Source: Cervus elaphus (lineage: Eukaryota > Chordata > Mammalia > Artiodactyla > Cervidae). Taken from it: 64,000 nucleotides of DNA. Location: positions 60,743,001-60,807,000 of the forward strand of contig NC_057829.1 in the NCBI RefSeq assembly GCF_910594005.1. Reading direction: 5' to 3'. Shown here one piece after another: positions 54,333-64,000 of this stretch (position 1 is its first letter; each line of letters begins with the position of its first letter). The translations under genes and the position numbers were made by a program. The notes below the pieces were generated by a model. The model searched no databases. It had not been told where the DNA came from and was given only the letters and a program-made list of their open reading frames with translations.

Positions 54333-56520
54333 CAGTTCAGTCGCTTAGTCGTGTCCGACTCTTTGTGACCCGATAGACTTCAACACACCAGGCTTCTCTG
54401 TCTATCAACAACTCCCGGAGCTTGCTCAAACTCATGTCCATCAAGTCGGTGATAACCATCCAACCATCTCATCCTCTGTCGTCCCCTTCTCCTCCTGACT
54501 TCAATCTTTCCCAGCATCAGGGTCTTTTCTAATGAATCAGTTCTTCTCATCAGGTGGTCAAAAGTATTGGAGCTTCAGCTTCAGCATCAGTCCTTCCAAT
54601 TATATTCAGGACTGATTTCCTTTAGGATTGACTGGTGTGATCTCCTTGCAGTCCAAGGAACTCTCAAGAGTCTTCTTCAACACCACAGTTCAAAAGTATC
54701 AATTATTCGGCACCTCAGCTTTCTTTATGGTCCATCTCTCACATCCATACATGACTACTGGAAAAATCTTAGCTTTGACTAGATGGACCTTTGTCAGTAA
54801 AATAATGTCTCTGCTTTTTAATGTGCTGTCAAGGTTGGTCATAGCTTTTCTTCCAAGGAGCAAGCATCTTTTAATTTCAAGGCCGCAGTCACCATCCACT
54901 GTGATTTTGGAGTTCAAGAAAATAAAGTCTGTCACTGTTTCCACTGTTTCCCCATCTATTTGCCATGAAATGATAGGACCAGATGCCATGATCTTAGTTT
55001 TCTGAATGTTGAGTTTTAAGCCAGCTTCTTCACTCTCCTCTTTCACTTTCATCAAGAGGCTCTTTAGTTCTATTTCACTTTCTGCCATAAGGGTGGTGTC
55101 ATCTGCATATCTGAAGTTATTGATATTTCTCCCAGCAATCTTGATTCCAGCTTGAGCTTCACCCAGTCTGGCATTTTGCATGTTGTACTTTGCATATAAG
55201 TTAAATTAGCAGGGTGACAATATACAACCTTGATGTACTCCTTTCCCAATTTGGAACCAGTCTGTTGTTCCATGTCCAGTTCTAACTGTTGCTTCTTGAC
55301 CTGCATACAGATTTCTCAAGAGGCAGGTCAGGTGGTCTGGTATTCCCATCTCTTTCAGAATTTTCCACAGTTTATTGTGATCCACACAGTCAAATGTAGT
55401 CAATGAAGCAGAAGTAGATGTTTTCCTGGCAATCTCTTGCTTTTTCTATGATCCAGCGGATGTTGACAATTTGATCTCTGGTTCCTCTGCCTTTTCTAAA
55501 TCCAGCTTGAACATCTGGAAGGTCTCAGTTCACATACTGTTGAAGCCTGGCTTGGAGAATTTTGAGCATTACTTTGCTAGCGTGTGAGATGAGTGCAATT
55601 GTGTGGTAGTTTGAACGTTCTTTGGCATTGCCTTTATTTGGGGTTGGAATGAAAACTGAACTTTTCCAGTTCTGTGGCCACTGCTGAGTGTTCAAAATTT
55701 GCTGGCATATTGAGTGCAACACTTTCACAGCATCATCTTTAGGATTTGAAATAGCTCAGCTAGAATTCCATCGCCTCCACTAGCTTTGTTCATAGTGATG
55801 CTTTTTAAGGCCCACTTGACTTTGCACTCCAGGATGTCTGGTTCTAGGTGAGTGATCACACTATCATGGTTATCTGTGTCATTAAGATCTTTCTGTATAA
55901 AAAAAAAAAAATCTTTCTGTATAGTTCTTCTGTGTATTCTTGCCACCTCTTCTTAGTATCCTCTGCTTCTGTTAGGTTCATACTGTTTCTATCATTTATT
56001 GTGCCCATCGTTGCATGAAATGTTCCCTTGGTATCTCTAATTTTCTTGAGGAGATCTCTAGTCTTTCCCATCCTATTGTTTTCCTCTATTTCTTTGCATT
56101 GATCACTAAGGAAGCCTTTCTTATCTCTCCTTGCTAGTCTTTGGAACTCTGCATTCAGGTGGATATATCTTTCATTTTCTTCTTTGCCTTTCACTTCTTT
56201 TCTCAGCTATTTGTAAGGACTCCTCTGACAACCATTTTGGCTTTTTGCATTTCTTTTTCTTGGGGATGGTTTTGATCACAGCCTCCTGTACAATGTTACA
56301 AACCTCTGTCCATAGTTCTTCAGACATTCTATCAGATCTAATCACTTGAATCTATTTGTCACTTCTACTCTATAATTATAAGGGATTTGATTTAGATCAT
56401 ACCTGAATGGTCTAGTGGTTTTTCCTACTTTCTGCAATTTAAGTCTGAATTTAGCAATAAGAAGTTCATGATCTGAACCACAGTCAGCTCCTGGTCTTGT
56501 TTTTGCTGACTGTATAGAGT
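54333..56520 (-). mobile_element. BovB LINE, 2.2 kb, 5'-truncated, copy F
   Basis: Reverse-oriented, tail at 54333 (agttcagttcagtcgcttag). The frame 54699-55181 has NNFRYADDTTLMAES with YADD intact. Further in the 5' direction the coding text is interrupted: TAA stands after ...CILSPC near 55208, and frames change near 55400 and 55740. Other landmarks are NKASGGDGILAELFQILK and IEENNRMGKTRDLLKKIRD. It starts within about 30 bp of the same BovB position as copy E. A poly(A) insertion lies inside at 55900-55910. Confidence 0.93.
55887..55923 (+). repeat. 13-bp direct repeat around an A run
   Basis: ATCTTTCTGTATA at 55887-55899 and 55911-55923 with 11 A between. Copies B and E have the site only once. 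Confidence 0.9.
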
Positions 56521-57764
56521 CCATGTTAGCTATTATTATTATTCTGATGTTGGGTTGGGTTTTATTGGATAGTTGCAACAGAAAGACAAGAGTGCAAGAC
56601 TGTAGTCTCTGAAGGGATGGAAAGTGGAAAGCAGAAGAAACTAGCAGGGAAAGAGTAGTACAATCAAGGGCCTGGAGTCCTTGAAGCTGAAGTATATAGA
56701 TGCACTGGAAGTTATTCAGTTAGAAAGTTGGGAAAATGGGCAGAAAGTAGTGAGTGGCTTCACAGAAAGGTAAAGATCATTGAATTTAAAGAGGATAAGC
56801 AAGTGGGAAGCCAGAATATTGGTTGGGTTTGTTGTTGTTTAGTAGCTAAGTCCTGTCTGACTCTTTTGCCATCCCATGGACTGTAGCATGCCAGGCTCCT
56901 CTCTTCATGGGATTTTCTAAGCAAGAATACTGGAGGAGTCCCACTTGTTTATTTTTGTTTTTAGTTTCATTACTCTAGTAGGTGGGTCATAGAGGATTTT
57001 GCTCTGATTTATGTCATAGACTGTTCTGCCTATGTTTTCCTCTTAAGAGTTTTGTAATTTCTGGTCTTATATTTAGGTCTTTAATCCATTTTGAGTTTAT
57101 CTTTGTATATGGTGTTAGGAAGTATTCCAACTTCATTCTTTTACATGTAGCTATCCAAATAAGTTTTCCCAGCACCACTTATTGAAGAGACTATCTTTTC
57201 TCCACTGTATATTCTTGCCCTTTTTGTCAAAGGTAAAGTGCCCCTAGGTGCATGGGTTTATCTCTGGGCTTCATATCTTGTTCCATTAGTCTATATTTCT
57301 GTTTAAACTTAAAAGCTCTTACACAGCAAAGGAAACTATAAACAAGGTGAAACAACAACCCCCAGAATAGGAGAAAATAATAGCAAATGAAACAACTGAC
57401 AAAGGATTAATTTCCAAACTACACAAGCAGCTTATTCAACTTAATATCAGAAAAACAGTCCAATCAAAAAGTGAGCAGAAGACCTAAATAGACATGTCTC
57501 CAAAGAAAATATACAGATGGTAAATAAACATATGAAAAGATGCTCAACATCGCTCATTATTAGAGAAACACAAAATTACAATGAGATATCACCTCACACG
57601 GGTCAGGGGCCATTATCAAAAAGTTCTACAAACAATAAATGCTGGAGAGGGTGTGGAGAAAAGGGAAGGAACCCTCTTGCACTGTTGGTGTGAATGTAAA
57701 TTGATACAGCCACTATGAAAGACAGTATGGAGATTCCTTAAAAAATTAGGAATAAAACTACTAT

Positions 57765-57985
57765 GTGTGTGCATATGTGCTAAGTCGCTTCAGTCATGTC
57801 TGACTCTTTATGACCCTATGGACTATAGCCTGCCAGGCTCCTCTGCCCATGAGATTCTCCAGTAGTGGGTGGGTTGCCATGTCCTACTCCAGGGGGATCT
57901 TCCCGATCCAATGCTCAAACCTGCAGCTCCTGTGGTTCCTGCATTGCAGGTGGATTCTTTACTGCTGAGGTATTGGGGAAGCCCT
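57765..57985 (-). mobile_element. Bov-tA SINE inside the L1
   Basis: The flanks aaaactactat (57754-57764) and aaaactaccat (57986-57996) are the target duplication in L1 sequence. Confidence 0.93.
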
Positions 57986-58673
57986 AAAACTACCATCTGA
58001 CCTAACAATCCCACTACTGGGCACATACCCTGAGAAAACCATAACTTTTGAAACAGACACATGTATCCCAATGTTCATTGCAACATTATTTATAAAGCTA
58101 GGACATGGAAGCAACCTAGATGTCCATCAACAGATGAATGAATAAAGAAGCTGTGGTGCATAGATGCAATGGAAAATTACTCAGCCATAAAAAGGAAAAC
58201 ATTTGAGTCAGTGCTAATGAGGTGGATGAACCTAGACCCTATTATACAGAGTGAAGTAAGTCAGAAAGAGAAAAGCAAATATGGTATATTAATGCATATG
58301 TATGGAATCTAGGAAGATGCTACTGACGAACCTATTTGCAAGGCAGCAATGGAGACGCAGACATAGAGAACAGACTTGTGGACATGGGAAGGTGGAGAGA
58401 GTGGGGAAGAAGAAGGTGGGACAAGTGGAGAGAATAGCATGGAAAAATAAACATTACCCTATATAAAATAGATAGCCAGTGGGAATTTGCTGAATGACTC
58501 AGGGAGCTCAAATAAGTGTTCTGTGACAACCTAGAGGAGTGGAATGTGGTGGGAGGTGGGAGGGAGGTTCAAGGGGGAGGGGACATATGTACACCCAAGG
58601 CTGATTCAAGTTGATGTATGGCAGAAACCAACACAACATTGTAAAACAAATATCCTTCAATTAAAAATAAATT

Positions 58674-58876
58674 GGGACTTCCCTGGTGGTCCAGTGGTTA
58701 AACGTCTACCTTCCCATGCAGGGGACATGGGTTCAATTCCTGGTTGGGGGACTCAGATTCTGCAAGCCGCAGGGCAACTGAGCCTGTGTGCCACAGCTAG
58801 AGAAAAGTCTGCATGCTGCAGCGAAGATCCTGCATGCCACAACTAAGGCCTGATACAGCTAAAGATAATAAATTTA
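58674..58876 (+). mobile_element. CHR-type SINE in the L1 tail
   Basis: Starts gggacttccctggtggtcca. The perfect duplication AAAAATAAATT lies at 58663-58673 and 58877-58887. Confidence 0.92.
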
Positions 58877-59046
58877 AAAAATAAATTTTTTAAAAAAGAA
58901 AACAACAACAAATAAAGAATACTGGAGGGAGTTGTCATTTCCTTCTCCAGGGGATCTTCCCAACCCAGGGGGTCAAACCCACATCTCCTGCATTGGCAGG
59001 TGAATTCTTTCCCACTGAGTCACCAGGGAAGCCCCATTGGCTGGGT

Positions 59047-60407
59047 AACCCATATGGAATTTTCAGACACCTGGCTTAAAAGTGGGCTTGGGGAAGGAAG
59101 GGAAACTGAAAACCAGAGAGCAAAATCTTTGGTGAATGAAAGGAAATGAATAAGACATGAACACAAAGAGTTAGAAGGTGATAGTCGATGTGAGCACATA
59201 TAAAGATGAGAACTGGGGAGGGAGGAAGCCATAGGTGCCTCCTGACCCCAGGGAGTTGGTGGAAAAAGACCATAGATACAAGGTTGCTAAATATCTTGCA
59301 GTGCTGAGAATCTAGTAGTGATGAACTGTCCTAGCCTATGTTAACACCGTCCCTATTGAGAAACACAGCCACCACGTTGTTTAGTGTTTCCTCAAAGGAG
59401 GCTGGCACTTCAAAGTATCAAAGTCCTATGAAGTACCTCTCCCCTGCCCCAAATTTTAGTATGCTCTGGAACTTCTGGGAAAAATCATCGGTGTCTCTCT
59501 CTGCTCCATGTACACCTTCATCACAGGATGGATCATCATCACACTTGGGTTTAAACATCACTCTTACGTAGGTACTGCCAGGGCTGCCACAAGGTGCTTC
59601 ATCTTTCATGTTTGTCTCTTAACCCTGAGAAAGCACTTCATAAATGTCATCCGTTAAACAACAGACTTCTCACAGTCACCAAATTAGGAGGCAGAGGATA
59701 AAAATAATGTTATGCCAATTAAAATGGGCCATAAGCATTTGAGCAGTTAACTGTAAAGACTGATTTTCTAGTAAAGGTTAGAAAGGAAATATAATATTGC
59801 TTCACTAACTTGTGGGATAATTCATGAATACTCCACATTAAAAGAATTCATGGCTGAGACTTCAAAGGAAAAAAAAATGGAATCTGAGGAATAAAGTTAT
59901 TAGGGAATTTATAAAATCCTTTACCTTCAATATACTAAACTAAAACCAAGACTGTATTAAATTAGCATTCCATTCCATTTATATTCCTTATTCTCCAAAA
60001 ACTTTTAAAGAATTTACTTGCCTTAGAGATTAAATGCAATGCTTATAAATTCACATTTGCTGAAGGTAAGTAATATGAAAAGCCTTTAAATTTTTGTTTC
60101 TAGTCCTCCTTTCAAGTGTCCTGTGCCTTTCTGATTTTATTATTTTGTGTCACCGATATTCTTGCCAAGTGCCAATTTTCCAAACCATTTATATTTGATA
60201 TAAATTCTTAAAGATATAGAAAATATACAAAATAAAGGGAATATATCCTAGGATTTCAGTCTAGATGAATTCACAGCTGGCAGGGTAAGGGAGAGAAGTT
60301 TACTGTGACTTATTTACAGGAAAACAGAAAGATGGAGAAAAAAAGGTTCTGGAAATAGTAGAAATTTTAAAGAAAAAACTTTGAGGTAGTACAAAGCAAT
60401 CATTAGG
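59047..60407. other. Intergenic DNA
   Basis: No repeat that I can name. A 63-codon reverse ORF (59418-59609) has no recognisable product. Confidence 0.4.
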
Positions 60408-60623
60408 TGTATGCTAAATTGCTTCAGTCTTGTCAAACTCTTTGAGACCCCATGGACTGTAGCCTGCCACGCTCTTCTGTCCATGGTATTTTCTAGGCAA
60501 GAATACTAGCATGTTGCCATTTCCTACTCCAGGGGATCTTCCCAACCCAGGGATCAAACCTGGGTCTCTCATATCTCCTGCATTGGCAGGCAGGTTCTTT
60601 ACCAGTAGTGTCACCTGGGAAAC
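60408..60623 (-). mobile_element. Bov-tA SINE
   Basis: Reverse copy from gctaaattgcttcagtcttg to the head gtcacctgggaaac. Confidence 0.9.
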
Positions 60624-61218
60624 AGGGGGTACTTAAAAAATTCTTCAGTTACTGAAGTCAAAGAACATATTTGCTTCAAACTTAAAATGATAAATATTCT
60701 TTAGAGAACTTGTCAAACCTTTAGAGGAATAAACCTTTAATCAATAACTTTTTTAAAAACCTCAAAAAATGAACTGTTCTATTTGGACTAATAAAATAAC
60801 TTCCTGTGGGCCCTTGGGCTTATTCTTCTTTGGGCTTTTGGATTCAGGAAAGTATACATTAATACAGTCTGTGAAAGGAAAAAAGGTACTAAGAGGGGTG
60901 AACATTATTTCCTCCTCATTAGCACACAAGCAGTAACCTATAAAGGAATAAAAAAAAAGTATTTTATGTTAAAAAGGGTCCTGTAAAAGGCAAACTGATA
61001 GTGGAAATTCAGAGAAGTTACTGGTTAACATTTATTCAGTAATAATGTGCTTAATTATATACAGTTTATTTTACTGAAAGAAAATTTACCAGCTATGTAA
61101 ATGACTTTATTCCTATTTAGGAATATTAGTATTCAGTCTTAAAAGTTAGGTATATAGGCATACAGGCTTTCCAGAATTCTGTGAGGAAAATTATAGTTAT
61201 AGTCATATTTAAGAATTG
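60624..61218. other. Intergenic DNA
   Basis: AT-rich; nothing recognised. Confidence 0.4.
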
Positions 61219-61350
61219 AGGGAATTCCCTGGCAGTCTAGTGGTCCTAACCAGCTTAACTCTGTCACTGCCCAAGGGCCCAGGTTCAATTCCCAGTCAGG
61301 AAACTAAGATCTCACAAGCTGTGCAGCCAAAAAAGAAAATAAAAAACAAC
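61219..61350 (+). mobile_element. CHR-type SINE, short
   Basis: Forward copy: gggaattccctggcagtcta, caggttcaattcccagtcag, and an A-rich end. Confidence 0.8.
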
Positions 61351-62157
61351 TGAAAGGATTTTGAACATTCTGAATCTATCCATCATGAAAATAAAATAAC
61401 TGCATGTGTCTCATGTTTAGGCAGACCACTTTGTTGTTTGAGGTAAGATACTGTTTGCTGATTTTCCTAAATCCCTTTCATGATACCTCATATTTTGATG
61501 GCTTTTCTGGCTATGGCAGAATACTTAGCTGATCTCCAGAGAACAGTCTATACAATTCTATAATGATCCCTGTACCCCTCTTCCTGGTTCTAACTGAAAA
61601 TATAGACATCCTTAGACATAGTATAAATATAGTTGGAATAATTTCTTTAGTTACATTATTTTACACTTGCCAACCCCCAAACTTAAAAAACACTTTTCTG
61701 CCCATTCAAAATATGGTGCAGTTATACTTTATTTTCATCATTCATAACTCAGACATATTTGAACATTTGGAAGAATGGCATGGTTAATCACCTCTAGAAT
61801 ACTCATAAAAAGTTAATAAACACATCAAATACCATATTCCAACTTCTGTTAAAATGAAGATCTCTATGATTCCTTGTTAATAAGCCTATATGTTGGCATT
61901 TCAATGTTCATCATCCTCAAGAAACAAAACATACTCCAAATTAACACAACATTGTGAATCAACTATACTTCAATTAAATTTAAAAAAAAATACACCAGAT
62001 TTGATGACAATCAACAACAGTAAACAGAAAAGATGTCTGGAAAGAAAGACCACTATTTTTTAACAGTGCATTTCTGCATTCAAAAAATGTTAGCTAAATA
62101 TTTTTTTTTTACTGCTAATACTATTATATTTTACATCAATTTCAAGTAAAACACAAT
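61351..62157. other. Intergenic DNA with an L1 tail scrap
   Basis: Mostly unassigned. 61937-61990 (cacaacattgtgaatcaact, then an A-rich end) is the last about 50 bases of an artiodactyl L1 in sense orientation. Confidence 0.5.
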
Positions 62158-63075
62158 TTTTTTTTGCTTTTTTTTTCCATTTATTTTTATTAGTTGGAGG
62201 CTAATTACTTTACAATATTGTAGTGGTTTTTGCCATACATTGACATGAATCAGCCATGGATTTACATGTATTCCCCATCCCGATCCCCTCTCCCACCTCC
62301 CTCCCCATCCCATCCCTCTGGGTCTTCCCAGTGCACCAGCCCCAAGCACTTGTTTCATGCATCCAACCTGGGCTGGTGATCTGTTTCACCCTTGATAGTA
62401 GTATACATGTTTCGATACTGTTCTCTCACAACATCCCACCCTCGCCTTCTCCCAGAGTCCAAAAGTCTGTTCTGTACATCTGTGTCTCTTTTTCTGTTTT
62501 GCATATAGGGTTATCGTTACCATCTTCTAAACTCCATATATATGTGTTAGTATACTGTATTGGTCTTTATCTTTCTGGCTTACTTCACTTTGTATAATGG
62601 GCTCCAGTTTCATCCACCTCATTAGAATTGATTCAAATGAATTCTTTTTAATGGCTGAGTAATATTCCATAGTGTATATGTACCACAGCTTCCTTATCCA
62701 TTCGTCTGCTGATGGGCATCTAGGTTGCTTCCATGTCCTGGCTATTATAAACAGTGCTGTGATGAATACTGGGGTGCACGTGTCTCTTTCAGATCTGGTT
62801 TCCTCGGTGTGTATGCCCAGAAGTGGGATTGCTGGGTCATGTGGCAGTCCTATTGCCATTTTTTTAAGAAATCTCCACACTGTTCTCCATAGCGGCTGTA
62901 CTAGTTTGCATTCCCACCAACAGTGTAAGAGGGTTCCCTTTTCTCCACACCCTCTCCAGCACTCATTGCTCGTAGACTTTTGGATAGCAGCCATCCTGAC
63001 TGGGGTGTAATGGTACCTCATTGTGGTTTTGATTTGCATTTCTCTGATAATGAATGATGTTAAAACCCAATTTTT
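62158..63075 (-). mobile_element. Artiodactyl L1, 5'-truncated, reverse
   Basis: Poly(T) at the left (62158 on), then the reverse L1 3' UTR. The ORF2 C-terminal frame runs 62527-63087 without interruption: KTTMRYHYTPVRMAAIQKST, CWWECKLVQPLWRTVWRFLK, DPAIPLLGIHTEET, then YTMEYYSAIKKNSFES. The flanks aaaacacaatttttt and aaaacccaatttttt match at 14 of 15 bases. The encoded part is the cysteine-containing end of ORF2p; the endonuclease and polymerase are absent. Confidence 0.93.
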
Positions 63076-63087
63076 TAAAAGATGCAT

Positions 63088-63735
63088 TTGTAATATGAAA
63101 AGATGGTTTGCTTAATTCATTTGGTAAATATTGAGTATTTACTACATGCTAGGCATTGCTCTAGGTATTGGAGATTCAAAGGTGAAAAAGACAGACTTGG
63201 TTCTTACTTTTCTACTACCAAGAAGTGTTTTGGTACTTTTTATCTTGAATCATTTACATTAAAAAATACATAAACTAGTAATAAAATGTTACAAAGCCAC
63301 AGATGTCATGGAACTGGGGTTGAAAAGGAGTTCAGAGATCATCTACTGTCATCAATTCCAAAATGCACATTATTTCACATTTCGGCATCACTGGTATCAG
63401 CCACATATTACAGTGTGGTCAGACCAGGGAGCCAGAGAGTTGTCACTGCCTGCACATGTGCATCAAAGCTTATGGAATGAGTGTCAAGGGCTTAGAAGAA
63501 CATCCAAGAGATGGTGGTGAAGTTACCCTTTTAAGGATTTTTGATGATTCAGGATTCAATGAAATATAATAGTTCAAAGTGTTCATTTGTTACAGCAGAG
63601 GAGAATGAAAGTCATAGAGGTTAAACGATTTGCCCTAATTCACAAAGCAGGGTGGGTAAAACTAGAGTCCAGGTCTGAGTTCCATTCTCAGTTTTCTTCT
63701 AAGGGTAGAGCTAATGGAAAGAAAGTCTCTAGAAC
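63088..63735. other. Intergenic DNA
   Basis: At 63130-63210 there is old-repeat text (tttactacatgctaggcatt) of a MIR/L2-like type; otherwise nothing recognised. Confidence 0.45.
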
Positions 63736-63905
63736 ATGGCTATAATTTTGGGATCACGGGCAAAGATCTTAATCCTTCTTTGCCTCATTTCTCCATCTGT
63801 AAAACAGCAAGTTTAATAGACCTAACTAATGTGTTACTGTTAAGTATTAAGTGAGACAATGCATGCATAGTACTTAACACAGAGATTAGCATATGGCAAG
63901 GGCTA
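63736..63905 (+). mobile_element. MIR SINE
   Basis: ctttgcctcatttctccatc, ctgtaaaacagcaag and ttaagtgagacaatgcatgc in MIR order. Confidence 0.75.
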
Positions 63906-64000
63906 CAAAAAAGTTAACTATTTGAGGTAAAACTTTACATTTGGTAGAAAATAAAGTTATCATCAAATATCCCACAAATACTGCTCACTCTATGAAGCCC

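Larger units (their letters stand above)
56937..58914 (+). mobile_element. L1 with 5' inversion inserted in a Bov-tA
   Basis: Flanked by the perfect 14-bp duplication AAGAATACTGGAGG (56923-56936 and 58915-58928). The first 370 bp (56938-57304) are antisense L1 ORF2; from about 57305 the text is sense, through aaactataaacaaggtgaaa, gctggagagggtgtggagaa and gaatgaataaagaagctgtg, to the 3' end near 58673. A Bov-tA (57765-57985) and a CHR SINE (58674-58876) were added later. No intact ORF. Confidence 0.93.
56829..59035 (-). mobile_element. Bov-tA SINE split by an L1 insertion
   Basis: The 3' half is at 56829-56936 and the 5' half with the head caccagggaagcccc at 58915-59035. attggttgggt (56818-56828) and attggctgggt (59036-59046) are its own target duplication. 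Confidence 0.9.

Noticed and set aside
59418..59609. 63-codon reverse ORF with an acidic, Cys-containing peptide
   Set aside because: Looks more protein-like than most but has no recognised family and no splice-like partners, and a single short ORF is weak evidence. Kept only as a note.
62527..63087. 187-codon reverse ORF
   Set aside because: It is the ORF2 C terminus of a 5'-truncated L1, not a host gene.

Overview
This is nuclear DNA of a ruminant, most likely a bovid. The repeats show it: Bov-tA and dimeric Bov-A2 SINEs, CHR-type tRNA-derived SINEs, many BovB (RTE) LINE copies, artiodactyl L1 ends, and older mammalian MIR, MER5, MER20 and L1M copies. The species cannot be fixed from the window. 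All host coding sequence seen is on the plus strand, in short exons with GT/AG borders.

Layout. (1) 1-12.4 kb: the 3' end of a gene read as CC2D2B, with four coding exons (1-69, 5697-5755, 8016-8193, 10672-10860) that join in one frame and stop at 10858-10860, then a probable 3' UTR. (2) 12.4-23 kb: intergenic DNA dominated by four BovB pieces (14.5-20.9 kb, in both orientations). (3) 23.0-24.3 kb: a CpG island with the promoter and 5' leader of CCNJ. (4) 24.2-40.9 kb: the whole CCNJ (cyclin J) gene. Five coding exons give a 383-residue two-fold cyclin, followed by a long 3' UTR with G-rich tracts and a likely poly(A) signal at 40881. (5) 41-64 kb: gene-poor DNA with L1, BovB and SINE insertions, two of the BovB copies being 2.2 kb direct repeats, and a nested insertion at 56.8-59.0 kb.

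The neighbours CC2D2B and CCNJ in this order and orientation match what I recall of mammalian 10q24-type synteny (ENTPD1, CC2D2B, CCNJ, ZNF518A). CC2D2 proteins belong to the ciliary transition zone and cyclin J is a divergent cyclin. Nothing in the sequence suggests that the two genes act together; they are simply adjacent, about 12-13 kb apart.

I found no operon-like, CRISPR-like or otherwise undescribed system. The reverse transcriptase ORFs belong to known LINE families and are mostly broken. The items most worth a second look are retrotransposition scars with readable target-site duplications: a four-layer nest with a twin-primed L1, an insertion consisting only of a poly(A) run, one target used twice, and a SINE head-only remnant. 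Also of interest are an orphan candidate exon at 51085-51158, an inverted repeat at 52.4-53.5 kb, an upstream ORF in the CCNJ leader, and G-quadruplex motifs in the CCNJ 3' UTR.
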